From assembly GCA_002337125.1 (NCBI GenBank), contig DDFJ01000001.1, positions 62,001-126,000 on the forward strand: 64,000 bases of DNA, given 5' to 3'. This stretch comes from Chitinophagaceae bacterium UBA1931. GTDB taxonomy: Bacteria > Bacteroidota > Bacteroidia > Chitinophagales > Chitinophagaceae. Shown here in pieces: positions 27,916 to 36,958 of this stretch. Below the pieces are notes generated by a model, which made no database searches, had not been told where the DNA came from, and worked only from the letters and a program-made list of their open reading frames with translations. Every line of letters starts with the position of its first letter. Position 1 is the stretch's first letter. The translations under genes and the position numbers were made by a program.

Positions 27916-28488
27916 ATGGAGAAAAAAACGAACGAAATGACAGAACAAAATACTCCTGAAGCAAACGAAACAGTGCTCAGTTCTGATTTGAATATGGATG
28001 AAAATGCCGCAGGCACCAACCTTTTGAATGAGGAACTGGCCGAAGAAAGTGAACTCGAAAAACTGAAAGATGCGATTGAGGAAGAAAAGAAAAAGTATCT
28101 CTATCTCATGGCTGAGTTCGATAATTTCCGCAGGCGTACAGCCAAAGAACGTCTCGAACTGATCCAGACAGCTGGAAAAGATGTGATCATGTCGCTTCTT
28201 GAAATACTGGACGATGCCGATCGTGCTGAAGCAGAAATGGCGAAGAAGGGAACAACCGACGAAGGAATTAAACTCGTGTTTCACAAACTGCGCACAAACC
28301 TGCAGGGCCGTGGTTTGAAAGTGATGGAAACAAAAGGATTGGATTTTGATGCCGACAAACACGAAGCAATCACTGAAATTCCTGCACCAACTGACGAACT
28401 GAAAGGAAAAGTGATTGATGAAATTGAAAAAGGCTATTTGCTCAACGATAAAATCATCCGCTTCGCAAAAGTGGTAGTCGGAAAATAA
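27916..28488 (+). CDS. grpE: Nucleotide exchange factor GrpE
   Basis: The ATG at 27916 gives 190 residues (MEKKTNEMTEQNT); the longer frame relies on TTG and runs over the promoter. An acidic N-terminal tail and coiled coil (about 50-90) lead to the GrpE core YLMAEFDNFRRRTAKERLELI, followed by the C-terminal beta-wing with VMETKGLDFDADKHEAI and GYLLNDKIIRFAKVVV. GrpE exchanges ADP on DnaK. It is followed 5 bp later by dnaJ, forming a heat-shock operon without dnaK. Confidence 0.97.
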   Translation: MEKKTNEMTEQNTPEANETVLSSDLNMDENAAGTNLLNEELAEESELEKLKDAIEEEKKKYLYLMAEFDNFRRRTAKERLELIQTAGKDVIMSLLEILDDADRAEAEMAKKGTTDEGIKLVFHKLRTNLQGRGLKVMETKGLDFDADKHEAITEIPAPTDELKGKVIDEIEKGYLLNDKIIRFAKVVVGK

Positions 28489-28493
28489 TAACT

Positions 28494-29663
28494 ATGTCCA
28501 GCAAAAGAGATTTTTACGAAATACTGGGTGTTGCCAAATCAGCTACAGCTGATGAGATTAAGAAAGCTTATCGTAAAGTGGCCATGCAGTTTCACCCCGA
28601 CCGTAACCCCGGGAACAAAGAAGCAGAAGAAAAATTTAAGGAAGCTGCTGAAGCATACGAAGTATTAAGCGATGCTGATAAACGGGCACAGTATGACCGT
28701 TACGGGCATGCAGGTGTAAGTGGTAACGGACGTGGCGGATTTGGCGGCGGACAGCACATGAACATGGATGATATCTTCAGCCAGTTCGGGGATATTTTTG
28801 GTGATGATGTGTTTGGAAGTTTCTTTGGCGGCGGGCAACGCCGCAGCAGTGGCGGAGGCAGAGCAAGAGGAGTGAGAGGCAGCAATCTCCGTGTTCGGAT
28901 AAAAATGAATTTCGAAGAAATTGCAAAAGGCGCCAGCAAAACCATCAAAGTAAAGAAATATGTAAGCTGCAGTAATTGTGGCGGCAGCGGTGCAAAAGAT
29001 AAAAGCAGTGTGCAAACCTGCGGTACCTGTGGTGGCAGTGGCCAGGTAAGAAGAGTGCAGAACACTTTTCTTGGACAGATGCAAACTGTAACAACCTGCC
29101 CAACCTGTAACGGCGAAGGCACAACCATTGCCAATAAATGTACACATTGTAAAGGCGAAGGAAGGGTGTATGGCGAAGAAAACATCACCATTGATATACC
29201 CGCAGGTGTGCAGGATGGAATGCAGCTGAGTGTTGGTGGTCGTGGTAATATGGGAGAACGTGGCGGTCCTGCAGGAGATTTAATTGTACTGATTGAAGAA
29301 GAAGCACATCCACAGCTTCACCGGGATGGATTAAATGTGGCTTACGATTTGCACATTTCATTTCCTGATGCAGCCTTTGGAATTCAGGCCGAAGTGCCAA
29401 CCATCGACGGACGTGCAAAAATTAAAATACCACCGGGAACACAAAGCGGAAAAGTGTTCCGTTTAAAAGGCAAGGGTTTTCCTGCGTTGCAGAGTTATGA
29501 AAAAGGCGATCAGTTGATTTATGTAAATGTGTGGACACCGCAGAACCTTACATCTGAAGAAAAATCAATGCTGGAAAAGATGCAGCAGAGCCAGAACTTT
29601 CAACCCAAACCGGAAAAAGGCGAGAAAGGTTTCTTTGAACGGGTGAAAGAAATGTTCAGCTGA
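28494..29663 (+). CDS. dnaJ: Chaperone DnaJ
   Basis: The 389-residue co-chaperone shows all DnaJ parts in order: a J domain (residues 5-70, with HPD in FHPDRNPGN), a Gly/Phe-rich linker (75-125), four CxxCxGxG zinc repeats (CSNCGGSG, CGTCGGSG, CPTCNGEG, CTHCKGEG), and the substrate-binding C-terminal domains. It stimulates DnaK ATPase activity and binds unfolded proteins. It is co-transcribed with grpE and ends just before a strong terminator. Confidence 0.98.
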   Translation: MSSKRDFYEILGVAKSATADEIKKAYRKVAMQFHPDRNPGNKEAEEKFKEAAEAYEVLSDADKRAQYDRYGHAGVSGNGRGGFGGGQHMNMDDIFSQFGDIFGDDVFGSFFGGGQRRSSGGGRARGVRGSNLRVRIKMNFEEIAKGASKTIKVKKYVSCSNCGGSGAKDKSSVQTCGTCGGSGQVRRVQNTFLGQMQTVTTCPTCNGEGTTIANKCTHCKGEGRVYGEENITIDIPAGVQDGMQLSVGGRGNMGERGGPAGDLIVLIEEEAHPQLHRDGLNVAYDLHISFPDAAFGIQAEVPTIDGRAKIKIPPGTQSGKVFRLKGKGFPALQSYEKGDQLIYVNVWTPQNLTSEEKSMLEKMQQSQNFQPKPEKGEKGFFERVKEMFS

Positions 29664-29689
29664 GACAATTGATAAAAGATTATTGGGAA

Positions 29690-29723
29690 TGGAGGGTTGC
29701 TGTTGCGGCTCTCCATTTTTTTT
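29690..29723 (+). terminator. Intrinsic terminator of grpE-dnaJ
   Basis: TGGAGGGTTGC pairs with GCGGCTCTCCA (11 pairs including G-T pairs) over a TGTT loop and is followed by T8 (29716-29723). Confidence 0.88.
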
Positions 29724-29776
29724 ACACGATTGTTTGGCTGAGCAGAGCGAAAGTTCCGCAGCCGTGAGAGTTGAAT

Positions 29777-29833
29777 AGCCACGCCTTTTAAGGCGGGGCT
29801 ATGAAAATCATACCCTATACGGGCTTTAGCCCG
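29777..29833. repeat. Pair of REP-like palindromes
   Basis: The first hairpin is AGCC-AC-GCCTT...AAGGC-GG-GGCT (29777-29800) and the second is CGGGCTTTAGCCCG (29820-29833). They lie in the 214-bp spacer between dnaJ and the ndh-like gene. GGGCTTTAGCCC-type palindromes recur in Bacteroidota genomes and look like REP units, but only one copy is in this window. No T-tract follows them. Confidence 0.5.
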
Positions 29834-29877
29834 AAGAAATACATATTAACCGGTCAATAACAACTAAAAATAATCAG

Positions 29878-31149
29878 ATGAAATTAATCATCCTTGGTGC
29901 TGGTTTTGGTGGATTGAAACTGGCACGTATGCTGAACAATAAACCGGGATTTGAAATATTGCTGATTGATAAATTTAATTATCACCAGTTTCAGCCATTA
30001 TTTTACCAGGTTGCAACTGCCGGGCTTGATGCTTCCAATATTTCATTCCCCTTAAGAAAGGTTTTTCAAAACAGTAAAAATGTACGCATACGGATTGCAG
30101 AAGTACAAAAGATTGATACCGTTCAGAAAATGGTCATCACTTCCGAAGAGAGTTATGCGTATGATAACCTGGTTATTGCAACAGGTGCTGGTACAAATTT
30201 TTTCGGCAATAAGGAACTGATGGAACATGCTTTCCCAATGAAATCAACGGTGGAGGCATTGCAGATCCGTCATCGCCTTATCCGCAATTTTGAAGAAGCT
30301 TTACTTGCCGGTAGCAATGAAGAATTACAACGACTGATGAATGTTGTTGTGGTTGGCGGAGGACCAACAGGTGTGGAACTGAGTGGTGCCATTGCTGAAA
30401 TGAAAAAGTATGTATTACCGAAAGACTATCCTGAACTTGATTTCAGCAAAATGAATATTTATTTGCTGGAAGGTACAGGCAAAATCCTTTCAGCTTTAAG
30501 TGAAGCAAGCAGCAAACAAAGTTTAAACTACCTGCAAAAACTTGGAGTTACTGTAATGACCGGTTCAGTATTGGATCATTATGATGGTAAAACTGTTCAG
30601 CTGAAAGATGGAAAGCAAATAGATTCTTCACTGGTTATCTGGGCGGCAGGAATTAAAGGAAATGTTCCGGCAGGTATTGATGAAAATCTAATTGCAAGGG
30701 GTAACAGAATTAAAGTTGACAGGTATAACAAAGTTGAAGGACTTGATTCAGTATTTGCAATTGGCGATATTGCCTGCATGCAGGAAGAGGCATTTGTGAA
30801 TGGACATCCGCAGGTGGCCCCCGTTGCTATACAGCAGGCAACATTGCTGGCAAAAAACCTGCAAAGGATATTTGAAAATAAGGATGGGCTCCAGCCATTT
30901 TCTTATAAGGACAAAGGCGTAATGGCCACAGTTGGAAGAAACCTGGCAGTGGTTGATATTCCCAAACCAAAACTGCACGTAGGAGGCTTTGCAGCATGGC
31001 TTATCTGGATGATGCTGCACCTCATGTTGATTCTTGGTGTTAAGAACAGGTTTTTTGTATTCATCAACTGGTTGTACAATTATGTAACATACGACCAAAG
31101 TCTTCGCCTCATTTTTAAAGAATTTTACCGGCAGGATGTAAAACACTAA
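29878..31149 (+). CDS. NAD(P)/FAD-dependent oxidoreductase, type II NADH dehydrogenase-like
   Basis: The 423-residue protein has two dinucleotide folds: FAD-binding LGAGFGGLKLARML (residues 4-17) and NADH-binding VVVGGGPTGVELSGAIAEM (about 157-175). It also has FAIGDIACM, in which the Asp contacts FAD, and a hydrophobic C-terminus (AAWLIWMMLHLMLILG) that would dock to the inner membrane. This is the layout of NDH-2, which passes electrons from NADH to quinone without pumping protons. A sulfide:quinone or other NDH-2-related function is less likely. The small membrane protein downstream starts 26 bp later and may be co-transcribed. Confidence 0.88.
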   Translation: MKLIILGAGFGGLKLARMLNNKPGFEILLIDKFNYHQFQPLFYQVATAGLDASNISFPLRKVFQNSKNVRIRIAEVQKIDTVQKMVITSEESYAYDNLVIATGAGTNFFGNKELMEHAFPMKSTVEALQIRHRLIRNFEEALLAGSNEELQRLMNVVVVGGGPTGVELSGAIAEMKKYVLPKDYPELDFSKMNIYLLEGTGKILSALSEASSKQSLNYLQKLGVTVMTGSVLDHYDGKTVQLKDGKQIDSSLVIWAAGIKGNVPAGIDENLIARGNRIKVDRYNKVEGLDSVFAIGDIACMQEEAFVNGHPQVAPVAIQQATLLAKNLQRIFENKDGLQPFSYKDKGVMATVGRNLAVVDIPKPKLHVGGFAAWLIWMMLHLMLILGVKNRFFVFINWLYNYVTYDQSLRLIFKEFYRQDVKH

Positions 31150-31175
31150 CCCCGGTTTTTTCTTACTTTAGGCCA

Positions 31176-31634
31176 ATGACAAGCAACACAAACGACCAAC
31201 TGATATATTCAATCCCTGCAAGGTTCAGGCGTATCGAAAACCTGCATATTCTTTTATGGTTACTGAAAGATGTTTGCTGGGCACTTTCCTTCAGGATTCC
31301 AGGTCTTATCATGATTATTCCAACAATGGCTGCAGCACTGATAATTACCTGGCAAACACGTAAAATGATTTCAGAACTCATGCATAACCTTGCAGTGGTG
31401 TTCTGGATTACAGCCAACTGCTTGTGGATGATTGGCGAATTTTTTGGATGGGATGAAGGACTATTCGGTCTAAGGCATTTTGCACTCGTTCCTTTTGGAA
31501 TAGGATTACTGCTCCTTGCAATTTATTATCTCCTGTATTTTGTCAGTAAAAACTTCAGGGAAAAAGTGGCTTTGCAGGGTGTTCATGTAATTGAAGATGA
31601 ATTAAGCAATCAAAAACAGAATAATGCTTCCTGA
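31176..31634 (+). CDS. Small membrane protein of unknown function
   Basis: The 152-residue protein has four hydrophobic spans (about 25-40, 42-58, 74-95 and 105-128) and charged ends. Trp and Phe are frequent (WLLKDVCWALSF, WMIGEFFGWDEGLFG). No family was recognised with certainty. Its position directly after the NDH-2-like gene suggests shared expression, not a known joint function. Confidence 0.75.
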   Translation: MTSNTNDQLIYSIPARFRRIENLHILLWLLKDVCWALSFRIPGLIMIIPTMAAALIITWQTRKMISELMHNLAVVFWITANCLWMIGEFFGWDEGLFGLRHFALVPFGIGLLLLAIYYLLYFVSKNFREKVALQGVHVIEDELSNQKQNNAS

Positions 31635-31651
31635 GGTTGGCGTTCAATGGT

Positions 31652-31659
31652 TATCTTTG
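31652..31659 (+). promoter_or_regulatory. -7 box of a candidate aspS promoter
   Basis: TATCTTTG is a perfect TAnnTTTG match, 84 bp before the aspS ATG. No good -33 TTTG lies at the right distance, so it is a moderate call. Confidence 0.4.
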
Positions 31660-31708
31660 CGCTCCAAATTAATTGTTTCAGTCTGAACGTATAAAGTTGG
31701 GTGCTGAG

Positions 31709-31736
31709 CATTCAACCATAAACTATAAATTATAAA
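31709..31736. repeat. Heptamer array C, 4 x 7 bp
   Basis: The units CATTCAA, CCATAAA, CTATAAA and TTATAAA adjoin one another, the first being the most divergent. The array lies 7 bp before the aspS start codon, so it would be in the mRNA leader. Confidence 0.55.
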
Positions 31737-31743
31737 CAAGATC

Positions 31744-33588
31744 ATGTATCGTACTCACACCTGCGGCGAATTAAGAAGTAATCATGCCGGCACAACTGTA
31801 ACATTGGCCGGATGGGTGCAAACTGTAAGAAAGTTTGGAAGTATAACGTTTATCGATCTGCGTGACCGTTATGGTATTACCCAGCTTCTGTTTGGTGAAG
31901 AACTGAACAAAGAATTGGATGCAAATCCGCTGGGTCGTGAATTTGTGTTGCAGGCAACCGGTAAGGTGAATGAACGCAGCAACAAAAATCCAAATATTGC
32001 AACAGGTGATATTGAAATATTAGTTGATTCATTTAAGGTGCTGAATAAATCAGCGGTTCCTCCATTTACCATCCAGGATGATACGGATGGTGGTGATGAT
32101 CTTCGCATGAAATACCGTTTTCTTGATCTGCGCCGCAATGCAGTAAAGAGAAACATTGAACTGCGTTATGCAGTAAACCGTGCAGCAAGAAATTACCTGC
32201 ACAACAACGGTTTCATGGATATTGAAACGCCGTTCCTGATCAAATCAACTCCTGAAGGTGCAAGAGACTTTGTGGTTCCCAGCCGTATGAACCCCGGACA
32301 GTTTTATGCATTACCTCAAAGTCCGCAAACATTCAAGCAATTGCTGATGGTGAGTGGTTACGATCGTTACTACCAGATTGTAAAATGTTTTCGTGATGAG
32401 GATTTGCGTGCTGATCGTCAGCCGGAGTTTACACAGATCGACTGCGAAATGGCATTTGTTGAGCAGGAAGATATCCTGAACATGTTTGAAGGATTGATTA
32501 AATCAATTTTTAAGGAAGTAAAGAACATTGATTATACAGAGAAGGTTGAACGCATGAGCTGGGAAGAAGCGATGTGGCAATACGGAAACGATAAACCCGA
32601 TATCCGTTTTGGAATGAAGGTTTGCAACATCAAATTTCCTTCACATACATTTTCTTCCAAACAAAGCTTGTCGGCATTAATTGATGGTGCAGATTTTAAA
32701 GTGTTTGATGAAGCAGAAACTGTTGTGGCAATTGCTGTGCCCGGCTGCAGTGAATATACACGCAAGCAAACCGATGAACTCACAGAATGGGTGAAACGTC
32801 CGCAGATTGGAATGAAGGGCCTTGTGTTTATCAAGTGCAATGCAGATGGTACATTCAAAAGCAGTGTAGATAAATTTTACAGCGAAGAAAAATTAAAAGC
32901 CATAGCTGAAGCAGCCAACGCAAAAGCAGGCGATTTGGTTTTGATTCTTGCAGGTGCAGAAGAACGTACACGTAAAGCAATCAGTGAACTGCGTTTGGAA
33001 ATGGGTAAGCGTTTGGGCTTACGCAAAGAAGATGAGTTTAAATTATTGTGGGTGCTTGATTTTCCATTGTTCGAATTTGCACTTGAAGACCAGGATGGTG
33101 GCGGAGCCGGCCGTTGGGTGGCAAGGCATCATCCGTTTACAAGTCCCAAGCCCGATCATATTGAAACTATGATCAACAACAATCCGAAAGTGGAAGACCT
33201 CGATAAATATCTTGAACATCCTTATGCCAACATCAAAGCAAATGCTTATGATATGGTGCTGAACGGAAATGAAATTGGAGGTGGTTCCATCCGTATTTTC
33301 CAGCGTGAACTGCAGGAGAAAATGTTTGCAGCATTAGGTATGGATAAAGAAGAACAGCAGCATAAGTTTGGCTTCCTGCTTGGAGCATTTGAATATGGCG
33401 CACCTCCTCATGGTGGTATTGCTTTTGGCTTCGACCGTTTATGTTCTATTCTCGGAGGCAGTGAAAGTATCCGTGACTTTATTGCATTCCCGAAAAATAA
33501 TTCAGGACGTGATGTAATGCTTGATGCACCTGCTGCTATCAACCCGAAACAATTTGATGAATTGCAGATAAAACTGGATTTGAAATAA
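31744..33588 (+). CDS. aspS: Aspartate-tRNA ligase
   Basis: The 614-residue class II synthetase shows the N-terminal OB fold (GWVQTVRKFGSITFIDLRD), the KYRFLDLRR segment, motif 2 KCFRDEDLRADRQPEFTQID, the bacterial GAD insertion domain (about 310-430), and motif 3 GGIAFGFDRL near the end. It charges tRNA-Asp. The length is close to the family norm (about 590). It ends 34 bp before a small membrane-protein gene. Confidence 0.97.
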   Translation: MYRTHTCGELRSNHAGTTVTLAGWVQTVRKFGSITFIDLRDRYGITQLLFGEELNKELDANPLGREFVLQATGKVNERSNKNPNIATGDIEILVDSFKVLNKSAVPPFTIQDDTDGGDDLRMKYRFLDLRRNAVKRNIELRYAVNRAARNYLHNNGFMDIETPFLIKSTPEGARDFVVPSRMNPGQFYALPQSPQTFKQLLMVSGYDRYYQIVKCFRDEDLRADRQPEFTQIDCEMAFVEQEDILNMFEGLIKSIFKEVKNIDYTEKVERMSWEEAMWQYGNDKPDIRFGMKVCNIKFPSHTFSSKQSLSALIDGADFKVFDEAETVVAIAVPGCSEYTRKQTDELTEWVKRPQIGMKGLVFIKCNADGTFKSSVDKFYSEEKLKAIAEAANAKAGDLVLILAGAEERTRKAISELRLEMGKRLGLRKEDEFKLLWVLDFPLFEFALEDQDGGGAGRWVARHHPFTSPKPDHIETMINNNPKVEDLDKYLEHPYANIKANAYDMVLNGNEIGGGSIRIFQRELQEKMFAALGMDKEEQQHKFGFLLGAFEYGAPPHGGIAFGFDRLCSILGGSESIRDFIAFPKNNSGRDVMLDAPAAINPKQFDELQIKLDLK

Positions 33589-33622
33589 ACAAAGTACACC
33601 AACGGAGTACTAAAAATTGCAC

Positions 33623-34141
33623 ATGAAAGGTTTGATTTTCTACCGCATATCTTCTTACATATTGATTGTAATAGGAGCATTGCTTGGCTTTATGGCGTTG
33701 ATCGTTTTACTTGTGGCGTTGGTAAATCCTGTGCTCTTGTTTCCGTTATTTATTATCGTGTCGGTGGTTATTTACAGTTTTACCAGCTTTTTGTTCCTTA
33801 CAAACGGGATTGATCGACAGCGTTATCTCAAACCAAAACTAAAGGACTGGATTAAGGTAAATGCGTATGTGGCAATTGTGTTTGTGTTTATGAATATTTT
33901 TCAATCCATCTCATTTATTACAAATCCTTCATTGCTTAACGAAGCAATGAAACAGGTAACAGAAATGCAAAAAACAGCTTCGCCTTTAACGGCAGTTATG
34001 ATGTTGAAAATTGTGAAAGCTGTTATGTGGTTCACATTGATTTATGCAATCATACTTGGTTCACATATTTCATCAACTTTTCGCCTGCTGAAACAATTCA
34101 ATCATTTGTTTGGCGAAGAACCTAAAGGCGATAATTTTTAA
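33623..34141 (+). CDS. Small integral membrane protein of unknown function
   Basis: The ATG at 33623 gives 172 residues; the TTG two codons earlier is less likely. Four membrane spans are clear: YILIVIGALLGFMALIVLLV, VLLFPLFIIVSVVIYSFTSF, AYVAIVFVFMNIFQSISF and AVMWFTLIYAIILG. Nothing marks a catalytic site. The gene is in line with aspS and a lipoprotein esterase gene. Confidence 0.75.
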   Translation: MKGLIFYRISSYILIVIGALLGFMALIVLLVALVNPVLLFPLFIIVSVVIYSFTSFLFLTNGIDRQRYLKPKLKDWIKVNAYVAIVFVFMNIFQSISFITNPSLLNEAMKQVTEMQKTASPLTAVMMLKIVKAVMWFTLIYAIILGSHISSTFRLLKQFNHLFGEEPKGDNF

Positions 34142-34205
34142 CAGAACTCTTTTTCTTGGGCACAATCTCCGCTGATTTCTTTCGTTTTGAGAAAAATTTT
34201 TTCTT

Positions 34206-35051
34206 ATGCGGAGTATTATTTTCATCCTGCTACTGACTGCAATAGTTGTTTCCTGCAAAAAGAAAGATGCTGACAGCTCAACAGAACGTACCATTCTCAA
34301 TGTACAATATGGTACAGATGCAAAACAGGTAATGGATGTTTATTTGCCGGAAAACAAAACAATAGCAAACACTCCTGTTGTAGTAATGATTCATGGTGGC
34401 GGATGGCAGGAAGGCGATAAAGCTGATTTTACTCCATTGGTTGATACATTGAAAAAACGGTTACCCGGTTATGCTGTTTTCAATATCAGTTACAGGCTTG
34501 CATCAAATGGACAGAACCTGTTTCCTTCGCAGGAGAACGATGTAAAATCATGTATTGAGTTTATTTATAACAAACGCAGCGAGTATAAAATTTCAGATAA
34601 GTTTGTGTTGATTGGCGCAAGTGCAGGAGGGCATCTTGCTTTGCTGCAATCATACAAATACACTTCCCCTGTAAAAGTGAAAGTTGTTATATCATTCTTT
34701 GGTCCAACGGAGTTAACACAGATGTATAACAATCCACCCAATCCGTTAATTCCAATTTTGTTGCTGAATGTAACAGGTACAATTCCTTCAGCTAATCCGG
34801 CAATTTATAATAGTTCATCTCCATACACTTATGCTGTTGCTTCATCAACTCCAACAATGATGCTTCATGGTGGGGCTGATATTGTTGTTGCTCCATCACA
34901 ATCAACTTTATTACGGGATAAGCTCAACAGTTTATCTGTTCCCAACCAGTTTGTTTATTATCCCAATGGTGGTCATGGCGATTGGGATGCGGCAACTTAT
35001 ACCGATGCCTTTACAAAAATGACCAGCTTTATAAAAACCTATATTCCATAG
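34206..35051 (+). CDS. Alpha/beta hydrolase lipoprotein, esterase-like
   Basis: The 281-residue protein begins with a lipobox (VVSC, Cys16). It belongs to the hormone-sensitive-lipase/BD-FAE branch: oxyanion motif MIHGGGWQEGD, nucleophile Ser in GASAGGHLAL, Asp in MLHGGADIVV and His in NGGHGDWD. It would hydrolyse carboxyl esters in the periplasm or at the outer membrane. The natural substrate is unknown. Confidence 0.85.
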   Translation: MRSIIFILLLTAIVVSCKKKDADSSTERTILNVQYGTDAKQVMDVYLPENKTIANTPVVVMIHGGGWQEGDKADFTPLVDTLKKRLPGYAVFNISYRLASNGQNLFPSQENDVKSCIEFIYNKRSEYKISDKFVLIGASAGGHLALLQSYKYTSPVKVKVVISFFGPTELTQMYNNPPNPLIPILLLNVTGTIPSANPAIYNSSSPYTYAVASSTPTMMLHGGADIVVAPSQSTLLRDKLNSLSVPNQFVYYPNGGHGDWDAATYTDAFTKMTSFIKTYIP

Positions 35052-35076
35052 CCATTCAAATTTGTACCTTGCTGTT

Positions 35077-36339
35077 ATGCAGCAGGCTCCATTAGCAGAA
35101 AGATTAAGACCAAATACATTGAACGACCTGGTTGGTCAGCAGCATTTAACCGGGCAGGGTAGTATTTTGCAAAAAGCAATTACAAGTGGTCATATTCCCA
35201 GCATGATTTTGTGGGGGCCTCCGGGTGTTGGTAAAACAACCATCGCCAATATTATTGCTCATACAGTTAACGCAACTTATTTTCAGCTCAGTGCTATCAG
35301 CAGTGGTGTAAAGGAAGTACGGGAAGTAATTGATACAGCAAAGAAAACATCAAAGGCAATTTTGTTTATTGATGAAATCCATCGTTTCAATAAAGGGCAG
35401 CAGGATGCATTGCTTGGTGCGGTTGAAAAAGGAATTATTACGTTGATAGGAGCAACAACTGAAAATCCATCATTTGAAGTAAACAGCGCCTTGCTAAGCC
35501 GTTGCCAGGTGTTTGTATTAAAAGCACTGGAAGAAAAAGATTTATTACAACTGCTGAATAAAGCATTGACAGAGGATGAAATCCTGAAAACAAAAAGTAT
35601 TGAGCTGAAAGAAACAGAAGCCTTGATCAGGTTAAGTGGTGGTGATGCAAGAAAATTATTAAACCTGCTTGAAATTGTTACTGATATTTCAACAGAAAAG
35701 AAATTAGTTATCACGGATAAACTTGTGCTGCAAACCATTCAGCAAAAAATGGCTTTGTATGATAAAAGTGGTGAACAGCATTACGATATTATTTCAGCAT
35801 TCATTAAATCCATACGTGGAAGCGATCCTAATGCAGCGGTTTACTGGCTGGCACGGATGATTGAAGGGGGAGAAGATGTAAAATTTATTGCAAGAAGATT
35901 GGTGATACTTGCAAGTGAAGATATTGGCAATGCCAATCCAAATGCATTGTTACTGGCAAACGCTACTTTTGAAGCTGTAAATAAGATTGGTTATCCTGAA
36001 TCAAAGATCATTTTATCACAATGCGCAACATATCTTGCTTCATCGCCTAAAAGTAATGCAGCAGTAATGGCTATAGGTATGGCCGAAGCTGCGGTAAAAC
36101 AATTTGGTGATTTGCCAGTGCCTTTACATATCCGTAATGCGCCAACCAAACTCATGAAAAATCTTGATTACGGAAAAGGGTATCAATACTCGCATGATTA
36201 TGAAAACAATTTTTCTTCGCAGGAATACCTGCCTGAAAAAATAAGCGGCACTACATTTTATGAGCCGGGCAAAAATGCACGTGAAGAAGAACTGCGGAAA
36301 TTTTTAAAACAACTCTGGAAAGAAAAATACAATTACTGA
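35077..36339 (+). CDS. rarA: Replication-associated recombination protein RarA (MgsA)
   Basis: The ATG at 35077 gives 420 residues (MQQAPLAERLRPNTLNDLVGQ), matching the family start; the TTG upstream adds five. It is an AAA+ ATPase with Walker A GPPGVGKTT, Walker B LFIDEIHRFNKGQQD, sensor 1 GATTENPSFEVN, and the C-terminal tetramerisation region (SDPNAAVYWLARMIEGGED). RarA acts at stalled replication forks. Its stop overlaps the next start by one base (TGATG), so translation of the two is probably coupled. Confidence 0.96.
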   Translation: MQQAPLAERLRPNTLNDLVGQQHLTGQGSILQKAITSGHIPSMILWGPPGVGKTTIANIIAHTVNATYFQLSAISSGVKEVREVIDTAKKTSKAILFIDEIHRFNKGQQDALLGAVEKGIITLIGATTENPSFEVNSALLSRCQVFVLKALEEKDLLQLLNKALTEDEILKTKSIELKETEALIRLSGGDARKLLNLLEIVTDISTEKKLVITDKLVLQTIQQKMALYDKSGEQHYDIISAFIKSIRGSDPNAAVYWLARMIEGGEDVKFIARRLVILASEDIGNANPNALLLANATFEAVNKIGYPESKIILSQCATYLASSPKSNAAVMAIGMAEAAVKQFGDLPVPLHIRNAPTKLMKNLDYGKGYQYSHDYENNFSSQEYLPEKISGTTFYEPGKNAREEELRKFLKQLWKEKYNY

Positions 36340-36803
36340 TGCTGTTACAACTAAACTGGCAGTTAAAGAAGTTTGCTGAGCTTACTCCTTTTGAACTGTA
36401 TGAAATTATATGGTTAAGAAATGAAGTATTTGTTGTGGAGCAAAACTGTGTTTTCCAGGATGCAGATTACAAAGATCAGAAAGGCTGGCACCTGATGGGT
36501 TTGAATGAAGAAGGAAAATTAATTGCCTATTGCAGAATTCTTCCGGCTGGAGTATCTTACAATAGTGCTTCCATTGGCAGAGTTGTTTCTAGTCCGGCAG
36601 GAAGAAAAACAGGTGCAGGCAAATTATTAATGGAAAAGGCAATACAGATTTGTGCGGAATTATTCGGCAAAACAGAAATTAAAATAGGGGCGCAGTACTA
36701 TCTTAAAAACTTTTACAGCTCTTTTGGATTTGAACAAACAAGTGAGATATATCTGGAGGATGGCATTGAACACATCGAAATGATTTATTTAAAAGGGAGC
36801 TAG
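36339..36803 (+). CDS. ElaA-type GNAT acetyltransferase
   Basis: The 154-residue protein has ElaA features: FAELTPFELYEIIWLRNEVFVVEQNC at the start, AYCRILPAGVSYNSASIGRVV, and the acetyl-CoA-binding segment GRKTGAGKLLMEKAIQ. Substrates of ElaA proteins are not well known. The start overlaps the rarA stop by one base. Confidence 0.88.
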   Translation: MLLQLNWQLKKFAELTPFELYEIIWLRNEVFVVEQNCVFQDADYKDQKGWHLMGLNEEGKLIAYCRILPAGVSYNSASIGRVVSSPAGRKTGAGKLLMEKAIQICAELFGKTEIKIGAQYYLKNFYSSFGFEQTSEIYLEDGIEHIEMIYLKGS

Positions 36804-36958
36804 GTAATTTTACTAAACAATGCAGGTAAAAGCACTTAAAAGCAATGTTTTTCAAGCGTTTAAGCCATAATTGTCAAGAAAATATTTTGTGGAATAAGAA
36901 TTGTTTTCTAAAATTGTATTCCAATATCCAATATAAGAAAAATCAAATGTCCGATACC

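Noticed and set aside
28665..29191. Two long antisense ORFs over dnaJ
   Set aside because: They mirror the Gly-rich and CxxCxGxG part of dnaJ, whose repetitive codons keep reverse frames open. No start signals or family resemblance.
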